Below, piece after piece: positions 1 through 8,045 of a stretch of DNA of 35,004 nt. The stretch is from Deltaproteobacteria bacterium. Its GTDB lineage: Bacteria; Desulfobacterota; Desulfobacteria; Desulfobacterales; C00003060. The stretch lies in NCBI GenBank assembly GCA_016930875.1, contig JAFGFW010000086.1:1-35004 (forward strand). Direction: 5' to 3'. The notes under the pieces were generated by a model. The model saw only the letters and a program-made list of their open reading frames with translations, did no database searches and was not told the DNA's origin. The translations under genes were made by a program, and so were the position numbers. Positions within the stretch are counted from its first letter, which is position 1. The number at the start of each line of letters is the position of its first letter.

Positions 1-33
1 AACGGCTACGAAGGCCGGGAAGTAGCCTTGGCT

Positions 34-104
34 ACGAGCTCTCCGTCCGCCTGCGGGCCGAAGCCTATGGCGGAGAGCCCGAAGGCTAAGGCCCGCAGGC
101 GGAC
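34..104. repeat. nested inverted repeat downstream of the response regulator gene
   Basis: The 131 bases after the response regulator gene are GC-rich and highly palindromic. A perfect 15-base inverted repeat pairs 45-59 with 90-104. Inside it, GCTCTCCG (38-45) pairs with CGGAGAGC (71-78), so two alternative folds compete. A further small hairpin, GTAGCC-TT-GGCTAC, sits at 22-35. There is no T-rich tail, so this is not a classical intrinsic terminator on either strand. It could be a REP-like intergenic element or an mRNA-stabilising structure at the 3' end of the signalling operon. What lies to the left is unknown. Confidence 0.5.
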
Positions 105-131
105 CAGCAGGAGCTACCTGACAATACCTGC

Positions 132-704
132 TCAAATGTTGGGAGACAACATCTCCAGAGACATCGTGACACGCTGCTGGGTATCCACGCTCTGATCGGC
201 CAGTGTCTTTTTGACCTCTGAACACATGCGCTGCAGATCAGCAACCATCATCTCCAGGTCCTGTATGGTCTGACCGGCAGTCTTTTCTGTCACGTCCATG
301 GCTTCGCGCAAGTTGGAGGCATCTTTTATCGCGGACTTAAGCGTGCTGAGCCTTTCCAGCCGGAGCGTCAGCTCTTCAAAATTTACTGGCTTCTTAAGAT
401 AATCGCCTGCCCCCTTTTTCATGGCTTCAACCGCAGTCTCTACCGTGGCATAGGCTGTCATGACAATGACTTCTGTCTGATTGTATTTCCCCTTAACCTC
501 TTCCAGAACGCCAATGCCGTCCACATCTCCTGGCATGCTCAGATCGGTAATAACCAGATCAAAAAAGCGGTCAGAAACGATGTCAACCGCCTGATGACCA
601 TCCTCCACGGTCATGACCTCGTGCCCGGCCTTATTCAGCATCTTCTGCAACACCAGAAGCGTCCCCGGATCATCCTCCACCACGAGTATCTTCAAGTTTT
701 CCAT
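132..704 (-). CDS. response regulator, receiver domain with helical C-terminal tail
   Basis: The first 120 residues form a CheY-like receiver. The acidic pocket is E10-D11-D12, the phospho-acceptor is D54 in VITDLSMP, the switch Thr is in MTAYA, and the conserved Lys is in DYLKKP. Residues 125-190 are predicted helical or coiled coil and match no DNA-binding, GGDEF or enzymatic output domain I know, so output is probably through protein-protein contact. It is the last gene of a minus-strand operon, 7 nt after cheR, with an AAGGAGTG ribosome site before the ATG. The likely phosphodonor is the CheA encoded upstream, although that CheA also carries its own receiver. Role in motility or another output is not decidable here. 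Confidence 0.85.
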   Translation of the reverse strand: MENLKILVVEDDPGTLLVLQKMLNKAGHEVMTVEDGHQAVDIVSDRFFDLVITDLSMPGDVDGIGVLEEVKGKYNQTEVIVMTAYATVETAVEAMKKGAGDYLKKPVNFEELTLRLERLSTLKSAIKDASNLREAMDVTEKTAGQTIQDLEMMVADLQRMCSEVKKTLADQSVDTQQRVTMSLEMLSPNI

Positions 705-711
705 GACGCCG

Positions 712-1554
712 TCACTCCTTTACCTGATAAAAAATTGACCTCAAATGCCTCTTTGGTTCAAACCTTTTGGAGATGCCGGTCAGGGATTCAGTAGATCCGA
801 TAATCAAAGACCCCCCCGAATCAAGCATGTCGGCTATTCTGTCAAAAAACTTCTTCCGGTCTTCCAGGCCGAAGTATATGCCCACATTTCTGCAGAATAT
901 GACATCAAATTTTCCAAGCGCGGCAAAAGGGAGCATTAGATTAAGCTTTTTGAAATTGGCCATGGCTCGCATATCATCCTTAATCTTCCAGGTATTCCCA
1001 TTGGGAGTGAAATACTTCTCCAGTTTGTCTCGTGCCAGTCCCCTTTCTATCTCAAACTTATTGTATGCACCGTAACTGGCCCGGGCCACGGCTGCATCGG
1101 ATATATCCGTGCCGAGCAATTTGATGTTGTATTTCTTCAGATCAGACAAGAGTTCTTTCAGCACAATAGCAATACTGTAAACCTCCTGTCCAGTCGAGCA
1201 TGCCGCGCTCCAGATGCGGATAGATGTGGGCAAGAGAGAGGAAGATTTGGCGCTTCGCATGTCAATGAGTTCCGGCAGGATTTTGTGTTGAAGTAGTTCA
1301 AAGGGTCTGCTATCGCGAAAAAACTGGGTCTCATTGGTAGATATGGCCTCAATGATCTTCTCTTTAATAGATTTTGTAGCGTCCAATATGGCTTTTTGAT
1401 GCAGTTCAGCATATGAGGAACAGCCCACTTCTTCAGCAACAGGCCCGAGCCTTGTCTCAATCAGATACGCCTTGCTCTGATCGAGATGAATCCCGGACAC
1501 GTCCTTCACGTACTTGGCAATAGTCTTCATTTCATCTGGAGTTGTTTTTTGCAT
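712..1554 (-). CDS. cheR: chemotaxis protein methyltransferase CheR
   Basis: CheR transfers methyl groups from S-adenosylmethionine to glutamates of chemoreceptors in the cytoplasm. The protein has the helical CheR N-terminal domain (about residues 5-75, with STNETQFFRD at its end) and a Rossmann methyltransferase domain. Visible motifs are the SAM loop SAACSTGQEVYS, LGTDIS, and FCRNVGIYF, the usual FCRNVLIYF with Gly for Leu. I place the start at the ATG at 1552-1554, because GAGG (1561-1564) sits at Shine-Dalgarno distance; the frame is open to a TTG at 1569 but that has no ribosome site. It follows cheB by a few bases in the operon. At about 280 residues it has normal length. No receptor substrate is encoded in this window. 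Confidence 0.95.
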   Translation of the reverse strand: MQKTTPDEMKTIAKYVKDVSGIHLDQSKAYLIETRLGPVAEEVGCSSYAELHQKAILDATKSIKEKIIEAISTNETQFFRDSRPFELLQHKILPELIDMRSAKSSSLLPTSIRIWSAACSTGQEVYSIAIVLKELLSDLKKYNIKLLGTDISDAAVARASYGAYNKFEIERGLARDKLEKYFTPNGNTWKIKDDMRAMANFKKLNLMLPFAALGKFDVIFCRNVGIYFGLEDRKKFFDRIADMLDSGGSLIIGSTESLTGISKRFEPKRHLRSIFYQVKE

Positions 1555-1571
1555 TGGTTTCCTCAACAAGA

Positions 1572-2690
1572 CTAATGCCTAATCGTCTTGACAATCTCCC
1601 CTGCAATCCTGTCAAGTGGAGCAACTAGATCCACAACTCCGGCATCAATTGCCTCCTTGGGCATTCCGTAAACAACGCAGGAAGCTTCATCTTGCGCGAT
1701 GACGGTGGCGCCGTTTCGTTTCATCAGTTTGAGACCAAGCGTGCCATCTGAGCCCATCCCGGTCATAATCACTCCTGTAGCTCTTCCCACGTAGTGATGA
1801 GCCACTGACCTGAAAAGATAATCCACAGACGGCTTGCAACTGTTCTCAGGAGGATCATCGGTTATTCTGATAATTCTGGTCTTTCCATCTGCTCCAGCCA
1901 TGACCTTCATCTGTTTGCCGCCAGGAGCAATGAGAGCTGTATTGGGCTGAATCGGCTCTCCGTCACTCGCCTCCCTGATCTCTATAGAGCACTTGGAGTT
2001 AAGACTCTTGGCTAGAAACTGTGTAAAGACAGCTGGCATATGTTGGACGATCAAAAACGGCACGTTCAGGTCGCCGGGAAGTTTTGGAAACATTTGCGCT
2101 AGAGCATTTGGACCGCCCGTGGAAATGCCGATTGACACAATCTCAGACTTTCCTCGCCTCTGACCCGCAATTGCCTTCAAGGCTTGAGCCACGCCAGTGG
2201 ACCCTGATGCTCGTTTCTTTTCTCCCCCGGTTCCTGCAAGGTGAGGCCTGTCTCCCAGTATGCTCTTTATCTCTCTGCGACGGGCAAATGCTCTCAGCAT
2301 GGGATCAATCGCGTTCTTTACCGCTTCCTTGCTCTCTTTCATGCTGCTGGTTTCCGGCTTGGGGATGAAGTCAAAGGCCCCGAGTTCAAGCGCCTTCATA
2401 GTCATCTCTCCGCCCTGCTGGGTGAGCGTGCTGAGCATGATGGCGCCCACATCGGGCGCCTCTTTCTTCATATGGGCCAGGACTTCAAGGCCATTCATTT
2501 CCGGCATTTCTATATCAAGAGTCAGAAGATCTGGTTTCAACAAAGCAATCTTTGCCACGGCTATCTTGCCGTTGTGGGCCACGCCCACTACCTGCACATC
2601 AGGCAATTCAGCCAGCACATCGCTTACGACCTTGCGGTACACTACGGTGTCGTCAACTACGAGTACTCTGAGAAGTTTGTCATTTGTCAT
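1572..2690 (-). CDS. cheB: chemotaxis response regulator protein-glutamate methylesterase CheB
   Basis: CheB removes methyl groups (and deamidates glutamines) on chemoreceptors once phosphorylated by CheA. Residues 1-115 are a receiver with D59 in LLTLDIEMP as phospho-acceptor. A linker (about 120-180) leads to the methylesterase domain, with the catalytic triad visible as S190 in GISTGGP, H217 in VQHMP and D315 in TGMGSDG. At 372 residues it has typical length. It lies between cheW (7 nt) and cheR. The start codon falls inside an ATGACAAATGACAAA simple repeat that also occurs between genes in this window, so the first few residues are repeat-derived. The nearest ribosome site, AGGAGG within the end of cheW, is about 12 nt away, rather far. 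Confidence 0.95.
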   Translation of the reverse strand: MTNDKLLRVLVVDDTVVYRKVVSDVLAELPDVQVVGVAHNGKIAVAKIALLKPDLLTLDIEMPEMNGLEVLAHMKKEAPDVGAIMLSTLTQQGGEMTMKALELGAFDFIPKPETSSMKESKEAVKNAIDPMLRAFARRREIKSILGDRPHLAGTGGEKKRASGSTGVAQALKAIAGQRRGKSEIVSIGISTGGPNALAQMFPKLPGDLNVPFLIVQHMPAVFTQFLAKSLNSKCSIEIREASDGEPIQPNTALIAPGGKQMKVMAGADGKTRIIRITDDPPENSCKPSVDYLFRSVAHHYVGRATGVIMTGMGSDGTLGLKLMKRNGATVIAQDEASCVVYGMPKEAIDAGVVDLVAPLDRIAGEIVKTIRH

Positions 2691-2696
2691 TAGTCG

Positions 2697-3155
2697 CTAA
2701 GCCTCCTCCTTGAGCACCTCCTCCACGTCAAGGATACCGATCAGGCTGTTCTCGGTCTTGTATACCCCCTTAAAGAACTTTCCCTGAACACCGCCTATGT
2801 TGGCCGGAGGCTGTTCCACCTTTTGCCAGTCGGCCTGCACCACGTCGCTTAGTCGCGGCACCAGCAGGCCAATGTACTCACCCCCTGAATTCACAATAAT
2901 GTTCCGGCAATCAGCGCTCAGGTCAGTTGAAGAAAGGCCGATTTTTTTCCCAAGGTCAATGATGGTCACGATCTGGCCTCGCAGGTTCAGGATACCCATG
3001 ACGCATTCCGGCGATTGCGGCACTTTCGTCATCTCCGTGTGTTTGTTGATCTCCTGAACGTTGACTATGTCCATGCCACACAGCGCATCTCCCACATAAA
3101 AGGTTGCAAGTTCCACAACACCTTCATTCGTCTTGCTTTCTGCTGATTGTTCCAT
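2697..3155 (-). CDS. cheW: chemotaxis coupling protein CheW
   Basis: CheW bridges chemoreceptors and the CheA kinase in the signalling array at the membrane. The 152-residue protein is essentially one CheW-like beta-barrel domain: ATFYVGDALCGMDIVNVQEI at the first strands, the conserved GILNLRGQIVTIIDLGKKIGL core, and GVYKTENSLIGILDVEEVL at the end. A good ribosome site (GGAGG, about 8 nt before the ATG) supports the start at 3155. It sits between cheA and cheB. The 163-bp gap to cheA contains TTTTAGGCATT-type simple repeats seen elsewhere in the window, and no obvious terminator. Confidence 0.95.
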   Translation of the reverse strand: MEQSAESKTNEGVVELATFYVGDALCGMDIVNVQEINKHTEMTKVPQSPECVMGILNLRGQIVTIIDLGKKIGLSSTDLSADCRNIIVNSGGEYIGLLVPRLSDVVQADWQKVEQPPANIGGVQGKFFKGVYKTENSLIGILDVEEVLKEEA

Positions 3156-3318
3156 AGATTCGTACCTCCGTTTCGTTGGTTGAGCCGGTTTAGCCCGTCC
3201 GCCGGTTACTCCGTTGCCCGTTTGAACTTACTATTTTAGGCATTCTAGTATACAAGGCATTTATCGGTAGATAACCCGGCAACCGCTCACCAATTGAGCA
3301 ATGACGAGTGAGCAATGA

Positions 3319-6300
3319 CTAATGACTCAACCTGTTCTGAATACTCTCCATCAAGTTCTCCCTGTCCAGCTTGATCTGATAATCATCAATGCCGACTTCT
3401 TTTCCTTTTGCTATATCTCCTTTACCTGCCAGAGTGGTAAGGGCTATAACCTGCAAATGGGAGAAGCGCTCATCTCCTTTTATTTTCTTGGTTAGCTCAA
3501 AACCATTCATGTTTGGCATTTCTATGTCAGTGACTACGAGAGAGATCTCGTCCGCATGTTCCTCAAGAAGATCCCAGGCGACAATCCCGTCCTCTGCATC
3601 AATGACATTGTAACCACTGTCTTCAATAAAACCCTTGACCTGGTTGCGGAAAAAGTTGGAATCTTCGGCAATCAGGACGGTGAGAGCCCCGCCGTCTGAT
3701 GTCTGAACAGCGTCTTGCTCAGTAAACCAATCCGGGTTTAAGGCCTCGACTAGGCCGTACATGTCTATCATTTGCGTGGTGTGTTCACCGATAACGGCAG
3801 AACCCATGATGCCCGGTTGTTTCAGGGTGGCGCCGTCGACTTCGATTGTTACATCCATTGCGTCTACTGGGCCTATGGCCAGGAGACCAATTTCTTTCCC
3901 CGCGATCACGACAACGATGACAAGCAGATCTTCTTTTTCCGCCAGAGGCTTAACTTGAGCCACCTGATCAATGCTGATCAAAGGAAGACTTCCGCCACGG
4001 TATTTCATCACCCTTTTTCCACCCACTTCTTCCACATCTTTTGCCTTGACCTTTTCAATGCGCTCCACCTGGCTCAGAGTGACGGCGAATTGTTCGTCCT
4101 CAGCGCTCCTGAACACCAGCAGGGACTGCATGTCTTTCTTGGCCGTGACGGCTTCAGCGGTTTCCTTGGCCACTTCAGCGGCCCTGTCAGTGCCTTCCAG
4201 GGAAGTCAGGCCCGCCATGTGGGCAAGATTGCCCACATCGAGTATCAGGGCCACACGACCGTCACCCATAATGGTGGCGCCTGCATATCCCTTGCAGCGC
4301 TTGAAGTGACGACCCAGGGGTTTCACCACGATCTCTTCAGAGTCGTGCAACTTGTCAACAACAAGCCCGTACTTTAAGGCTCCGGTAGTAACCACGACAA
4401 TATTTACAGCGCTGTCCGCATGAAAGCGCCTGTCACGTTTCTCTCGCCGATCATTTTCAGTTGTCAGTTGTCGGCCTTCAGCCTTTAGCCTTGAGCCTTC
4501 AGCCTCTGGCTTTGAGCTTTCAGCCTCAATCGGACTCTCCTTTGATCTCCTGTCAGCTATGCGTTCTCGTCTCTCCGGCTTTTTTTCTCCGGCTTCCGGA
4601 TCGATATACGTCTGTTCTATTCCCAGAACATCATTCAGACTGATTAGGGGGAGCAATTGCCCGCGCAACCTTACGACTGCTGCATCTCCTACTTTCTCTA
4701 TACGTTCCTTGATTTGACCTGCCGGAATCCGAAGCAGTTCATCCATGTTCACCTGTGGGATTGCATAGTGGTCTCCTCCTGTGGTAATTATCTGACTCGG
4801 AATAATTGCCAGTGTCAGGGGAAGCTTTATACGGACCCTTGTGCCCTTGCCCAGTTCGGACTCTATGTCCACCACGCCGCCCAACTTGTCCAGGTTCGTC
4901 TTGACTACATCCATCCCAACGCCCCGGCCGGAGACGTCCGTGACCTCCTTGGCCGTGGAAAACCCGGGAAGAAATATCAGGTTCACCTTTTCTTTGTCAG
5001 ACATGGTTCTTGCCTGATCTTCTGTGATCAAGCCTTTGGCCATGGCCGTGGCGGCCAGCATATTGCCGTCCAGGCCCTTTCCATCATCGATTATCTCAAT
5101 ATTTACTTGCCCCGCCTCATGAAAGGCTTTCAAGTGGATTGTCCCTGTTGCCTCTTTGCCGGCTTTAAGCCTCTCATCAGGGATGTCTATGCCGTGATCG
5201 GCCGAATTTCGGACCAGGTGCGTAAGTGGATCACTGATTGCCTCAATGATGGTTTTATCCAGTTCGACCTCTGATCCGTCAATGACCAGTTCCACTTGCT
5301 TGCCCAGATTTCTGGCCAGGTCTCTCACCACGCGCTGAAATTTACTGAATACGTTTCCTATGGGCTGCATCCGAGTCAGCATGATGGCTTCCTGGAGTTC
5401 AGAGGTAATGAGATCCAGGCGCTGGCCCCCCAGTTGAATCGTGCGAAAGTCCTTTGACTCAATGGCCTGAAGGAGCTGGTTTCTGCCCAGGACGAGCTCT
5501 CCGGCAAGATTCATGAGAGAGTCCAGCAGACTTACGTGAACCCTGAGGCTGGTATCGGTGACGGTTGGTCCCGCTTTAGAGGGATCGGCCCGTTGGCCGG
5601 TTGAGGCGGTTCCTACTGTCTGCTCAATCGGCTTGATCTCAGCTTCTTTTGGAGAAATCTCTTCTGCCGCGCGTTGCAATTCATCTTCTTCAGGCATTTC
5701 AGCCTCTGTTTCAGGTTCTATCCTGGCGCCAGCTTTCTCTACTGCCTCAACCTCGGCCTCTTTATGAACAACCTCTTCCTGAGGAGATGCCTGATCGATG
5801 AGCCGTGTGGTCAGGTCTTCACCAAGTTCATAGATGTGGTCTCCCTCGATCTCAAAGAGGGCATTGACCACGGTCGGATCCAGTATGGTGGCAAACAGGA
5901 TGAGGAAGGGAAGACGATTCGACAGTTCTCCACCCTCAAGGGAGCCAACGCCTTCTATATCGACCTTGCTTTCCAGGATAATGCCGGATTTCTCCACGTC
6001 CTTTAAGACCTCCAGGGGGTTTTTGCCCTTGTTGTGCACATCATGAATCAGGTCGCAGTCCACCAGGTAGATAAATTTTCCCCCTTCCCTGGCATTGGAA
6101 ATGTCGTATTCGGCCACAGAAAAAACGGTCTTTCCGCCAGGAAAAGAGATATCGAGCATTTTGGAAATACTCTCTTTACTCTCATCAGGCAGAGAGCCTT
6201 CGGCCAGACTTATCAGCGCTTCAATGTGCTCTGTTACATCTATGTCATTGCTTGTGGTGACATTGGATATGAGATTTCTCAGGGCATCAGAGGCGAGCAG

Positions 6301-6579
6301 GAGGATGTTGACTATCTCCGGATTTGGAACCATCTCCCGGCTGCGGATCATGCCAAGGACATTTTCCATCTTGTGGGAAAGCTCCTTGATATTAGTCAGG
6401 CCCATGAAGCCTGCCCCTCCTTTGATGGAATGGGCGGCGCGGAAGACCTTGTTGACCAGATCCTCGTCTATGTCAGCCCCGCTCTCTTCAATAGCCAAGA
6501 GGTCATTCTCAATGTCCGCAAGATGTTCCTGAGACTCTTCCATATACATCTGCATGGTTTCGTCCATTTCAATCGTCAT
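3319..6579 (-). CDS. cheA: hybrid chemotaxis histidine kinase CheA with two CheW-like modules and a receiver
   Basis: This is a 1086-residue CheA autokinase. Domain order: Hpt (P1) with H50 in FRAAHSIKGGAGF; a divergent middle region (about 150-265); an acidic linker (about 265-340); dimerisation domain (from LRVHVSLLDSLMNLAGELVLGRNQ); ATPase domain with the N box LTHLVRNSADHGID and G boxes DDGKGLD and GRGVGMDVV; a first CheW-like P5 split by a charged insertion (about 670-720); a second CheW-like module (about 820-955); and a C-terminal receiver with D1018 in VVTDIEMP. An AGGAGG site precedes the ATG. The receiver suggests internal phosphotransfer or a phosphate sink. The P5 insertion is coded by intergenic-type repeats. 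It is about 400 residues longer than the E. coli enzyme. Confidence 0.95.
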   Translation of the reverse strand: MTIEMDETMQMYMEESQEHLADIENDLLAIEESGADIDEDLVNKVFRAAHSIKGGAGFMGLTNIKELSHKMENVLGMIRSREMVPNPEIVNILLLASDALRNLISNVTTSNDIDVTEHIEALISLAEGSLPDESKESISKMLDISFPGGKTVFSVAEYDISNAREGGKFIYLVDCDLIHDVHNKGKNPLEVLKDVEKSGIILESKVDIEGVGSLEGGELSNRLPFLILFATILDPTVVNALFEIEGDHIYELGEDLTTRLIDQASPQEEVVHKEAEVEAVEKAGARIEPETEAEMPEEDELQRAAEEISPKEAEIKPIEQTVGTASTGQRADPSKAGPTVTDTSLRVHVSLLDSLMNLAGELVLGRNQLLQAIESKDFRTIQLGGQRLDLITSELQEAIMLTRMQPIGNVFSKFQRVVRDLARNLGKQVELVIDGSEVELDKTIIEAISDPLTHLVRNSADHGIDIPDERLKAGKEATGTIHLKAFHEAGQVNIEIIDDGKGLDGNMLAATAMAKGLITEDQARTMSDKEKVNLIFLPGFSTAKEVTDVSGRGVGMDVVKTNLDKLGGVVDIESELGKGTRVRIKLPLTLAIIPSQIITTGGDHYAIPQVNMDELLRIPAGQIKERIEKVGDAAVVRLRGQLLPLISLNDVLGIEQTYIDPEAGEKKPERRERIADRRSKESPIEAESSKPEAEGSRLKAEGRQLTTENDRREKRDRRFHADSAVNIVVVTTGALKYGLVVDKLHDSEEIVVKPLGRHFKRCKGYAGATIMGDGRVALILDVGNLAHMAGLTSLEGTDRAAEVAKETAEAVTAKKDMQSLLVFRSAEDEQFAVTLSQVERIEKVKAKDVEEVGGKRVMKYRGGSLPLISIDQVAQVKPLAEKEDLLVIVVVIAGKEIGLLAIGPVDAMDVTIEVDGATLKQPGIMGSAVIGEHTTQMIDMYGLVEALNPDWFTEQDAVQTSDGGALTVLIAEDSNFFRNQVKGFIEDSGYNVIDAEDGIVAWDLLEEHADEISLVVTDIEMPNMNGFELTKKIKGDERFSHLQVIALTTLAGKGDIAKGKEVGIDDYQIKLDRENLMESIQNRLSH
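4457..4528. repeat. intergenic-type simple repeat embedded in the cheA P5 linker
   Basis: The plus strand shows the degenerate tandem unit TCAGTTGTCAGTTGTC followed by repeated (T)CAGCCTT / TTGAGCCTT / TTTCAGCCTC units. In the minus reading frame this codes for the Glu/Lys/Gly-rich stretch around residues 684-707 of CheA (EAESSKPEAEGSRLKAEG), an insertion inside the first CheW-like domain. Comparable low-complexity strings otherwise lie between genes in this window. The reading frame is kept open. Confidence 0.6.
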
Positions 6580-6758
6580 GATTTTCCTCCTGAATTACTT
6601 GTCGTTTGTCACTTGTCATTGATCTAGCCCCGCCGCTGCAGCATATAGCCGGTTCGCCCGTTTCAAGCTGTAATTTTAGACAAGGCATTTCTTGTCGCCC
6701 AGCAATAACGCGGACACGGACACGCCCCACGGCCACGATACTCATTGACCTTTTCCCG

Positions 6759-7070
6759 TTACCCAGCCACCGGGCTCACTTCAAAATGCTGATCCAGCCG
6801 CATGGTTTTGAAAAGCTTGTAGATATCTTCTGAGACATTGGTGACCGACATCTTTCCGCCTGCCTTGCTCACGGAATTATGGGTGGCCACAAGCAGGCCA
6901 ATGCCTACTGAGTCGACCATCTCAACACCCATAAGGTCTATGACCAGTTCTTTGACACCACCGTGAACGATTTTGAGCAGTTTGTCTCTGAACCCCTCTG
7001 CCATTGAGGCGACGATGTCTTCTTCTGGTTTAACGACCTCCTGTTGAGTCTTTTTTTTAGCTTTTGCCAT
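6759..7070 (-). CDS. STAS-domain anti-anti-sigma factor-like protein
   Basis: The 103-residue protein is a single STAS domain after a short Lys-rich N-terminus. The signature VIDLMGVEMVDSVGIGLLVATHNSV carries S54, the position phosphorylated and dephosphorylated in SpoIIAA/RsbV-type switches. A GGGAGGG ribosome site supports the ATG at 7070. Upstream in the same direction are an RsbW-like ATPase and a SpoIIE-type phosphatase, so a full partner switch (kinase, antagonist, phosphatase) is encoded. Downstream comes cheA, suggesting that the switch and the Che system work together. No sigma factor is encoded nearby, so the final target may be an anti-sigma factor elsewhere or a non-sigma partner. 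Confidence 0.88.
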   Translation of the reverse strand: MAKAKKKTQQEVVKPEEDIVASMAEGFRDKLLKIVHGGVKELVIDLMGVEMVDSVGIGLLVATHNSVSKAGGKMSVTNVSEDIYKLFKTMRLDQHFEVSPVAG

Positions 7071-7333
7071 TGATCCCTCCCATTCTTAGTTTTTGGCTCG
7101 TATTGTCAGGTTGCGAGCGAAACGAGTTACCTGACTCAGCCGGGATACAACTTCTTCGTTCGTTCGATTAGTCATTGTACGGCAATATATATGCCAATAA
7201 GCTAGTAAGACCGTTTGAACATTGTTTTTTACCTGTCTTTTTAGGTTGTTATCACCGAAAAACGGCGTGTGGGAAATCATAACAAAAATGGCAACCGGGG
7301 CATGCTGTAGGCACGTAGCGCAAGCCTGTCATT

Positions 7334-7792
7334 TTATTGACGGCAGACACTCATTTCTTGACAATGCGCGACCCTAGGGAGCAATCTTTTCCTCATAACG
7401 AGTCTGTTCCCTTTGTCGTTGAATTTCACATCCGCACAGTACTCTTTCATGATACCCAGTCCCCGGCCGCAATCAGAGTTCGGATCAGGGCTTTCTGCCA
7501 GGCATCCTCGCCAGTCGAAACCCTCTCCTTCATCTTCGATTTCCATAATGAGGCTGCCGTCCTCCAGTCGCAGCGCGCAGGAAACGATTTTTCGGCCATC
7601 ACCGCCGCTTCCGTGAATTACCGCGTTGACCAGCGCCTCCCTCATGACCAGAAAAACGTCAAAAGTGTGTTCTTCAACATCCATTCTACGGACGAACCTT
7701 TTCATCTCCTCGGCTACCCTATCAATATTTTCCAGCGTCGCGGAAAAGCGGAACTCGATTCCGTCCGGATTACGAGAAGTGTTGAAAGTCAT
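7334..7792 (-). CDS. RsbW/SpoIIAB-like serine kinase, anti-sigma-type ATPase
   Basis: This is a GHKL ATPase of the anti-sigma-factor kinase type, 152 residues. The N box is MREALVNAVIHGSGG, G1 is IEDEGEGFDWRG and G2 is GRGLGIMKEYCADV. In this family the protein phosphorylates a Ser/Thr of a STAS antagonist and sequesters a sigma factor or other partner. The putative antagonist is encoded next (STAS gene ending at 6759) and the matching phosphatase just upstream. I see no Shine-Dalgarno sequence in front of the ATG at 7792; the preceding DNA is made of intergenic simple repeats, so the exact start is less certain than the domain call. Confidence 0.87.
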   Translation of the reverse strand: MTFNTSRNPDGIEFRFSATLENIDRVAEEMKRFVRRMDVEEHTFDVFLVMREALVNAVIHGSGGDGRKIVSCALRLEDGSLIMEIEDEGEGFDWRGCLAESPDPNSDCGRGLGIMKEYCADVKFNDKGNRLVMRKRLLPRVAHCQEMSVCRQ

Positions 7793-8045
7793 TTGTTAAT
7801 CCGTTGGCCCGTTGAGCCGGTAGGCAGTAGGGAGTGGGCCGTAAGCAGTTTTCTCACTTTCTGAAACGCAGATTATATGGATTACACTGATTACGCAGAC
7901 CCGCCTGCCGGACGGGCAAGTTACAGACCTGCCCACTTTCCCAGCTGCTCACTCTTTCACTTTCCCACATTCCCACCTCACAACTCACAACTCGCGACTG
8001 CTCAACCGGCTGACGGGCACAACGGGCCAACCGGCCAACCTGAAG
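7793..8045. repeat. intergenic block of mixed degenerate simple repeats
   Basis: This 253-bp gap between the phosphatase and the ATPase gene is a patchwork of short low-complexity modules. They are: CCGTTGGCCCGTTGAGCCGG (7801-7820); GTAGGGAGTGGGCCGTAAGC; a stretch reading CGCAGATTATATGGATTACACTGATTACGCAGA (7867-7899); CTCACTCTTTCACTTTCCCACATTCCCAC; CACAACTCACAACTC; and AACGGGCCAACCGGCCAACC (8021-8040). The first and last modules are related in inverted orientation. No convincing gene is present. Confidence 0.55.

Noticed and set aside
3772-4377. Long plus-strand frames opposite cheA
   Set aside because: They are antisense shadows of the GC-biased cheA codons and show no domains.
7086-7280. 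64-residue minus frame between the STAS and ATPase genes
   Set aside because: No domain character and no ribosome site; the STAS gene has its own clear start just downstream.
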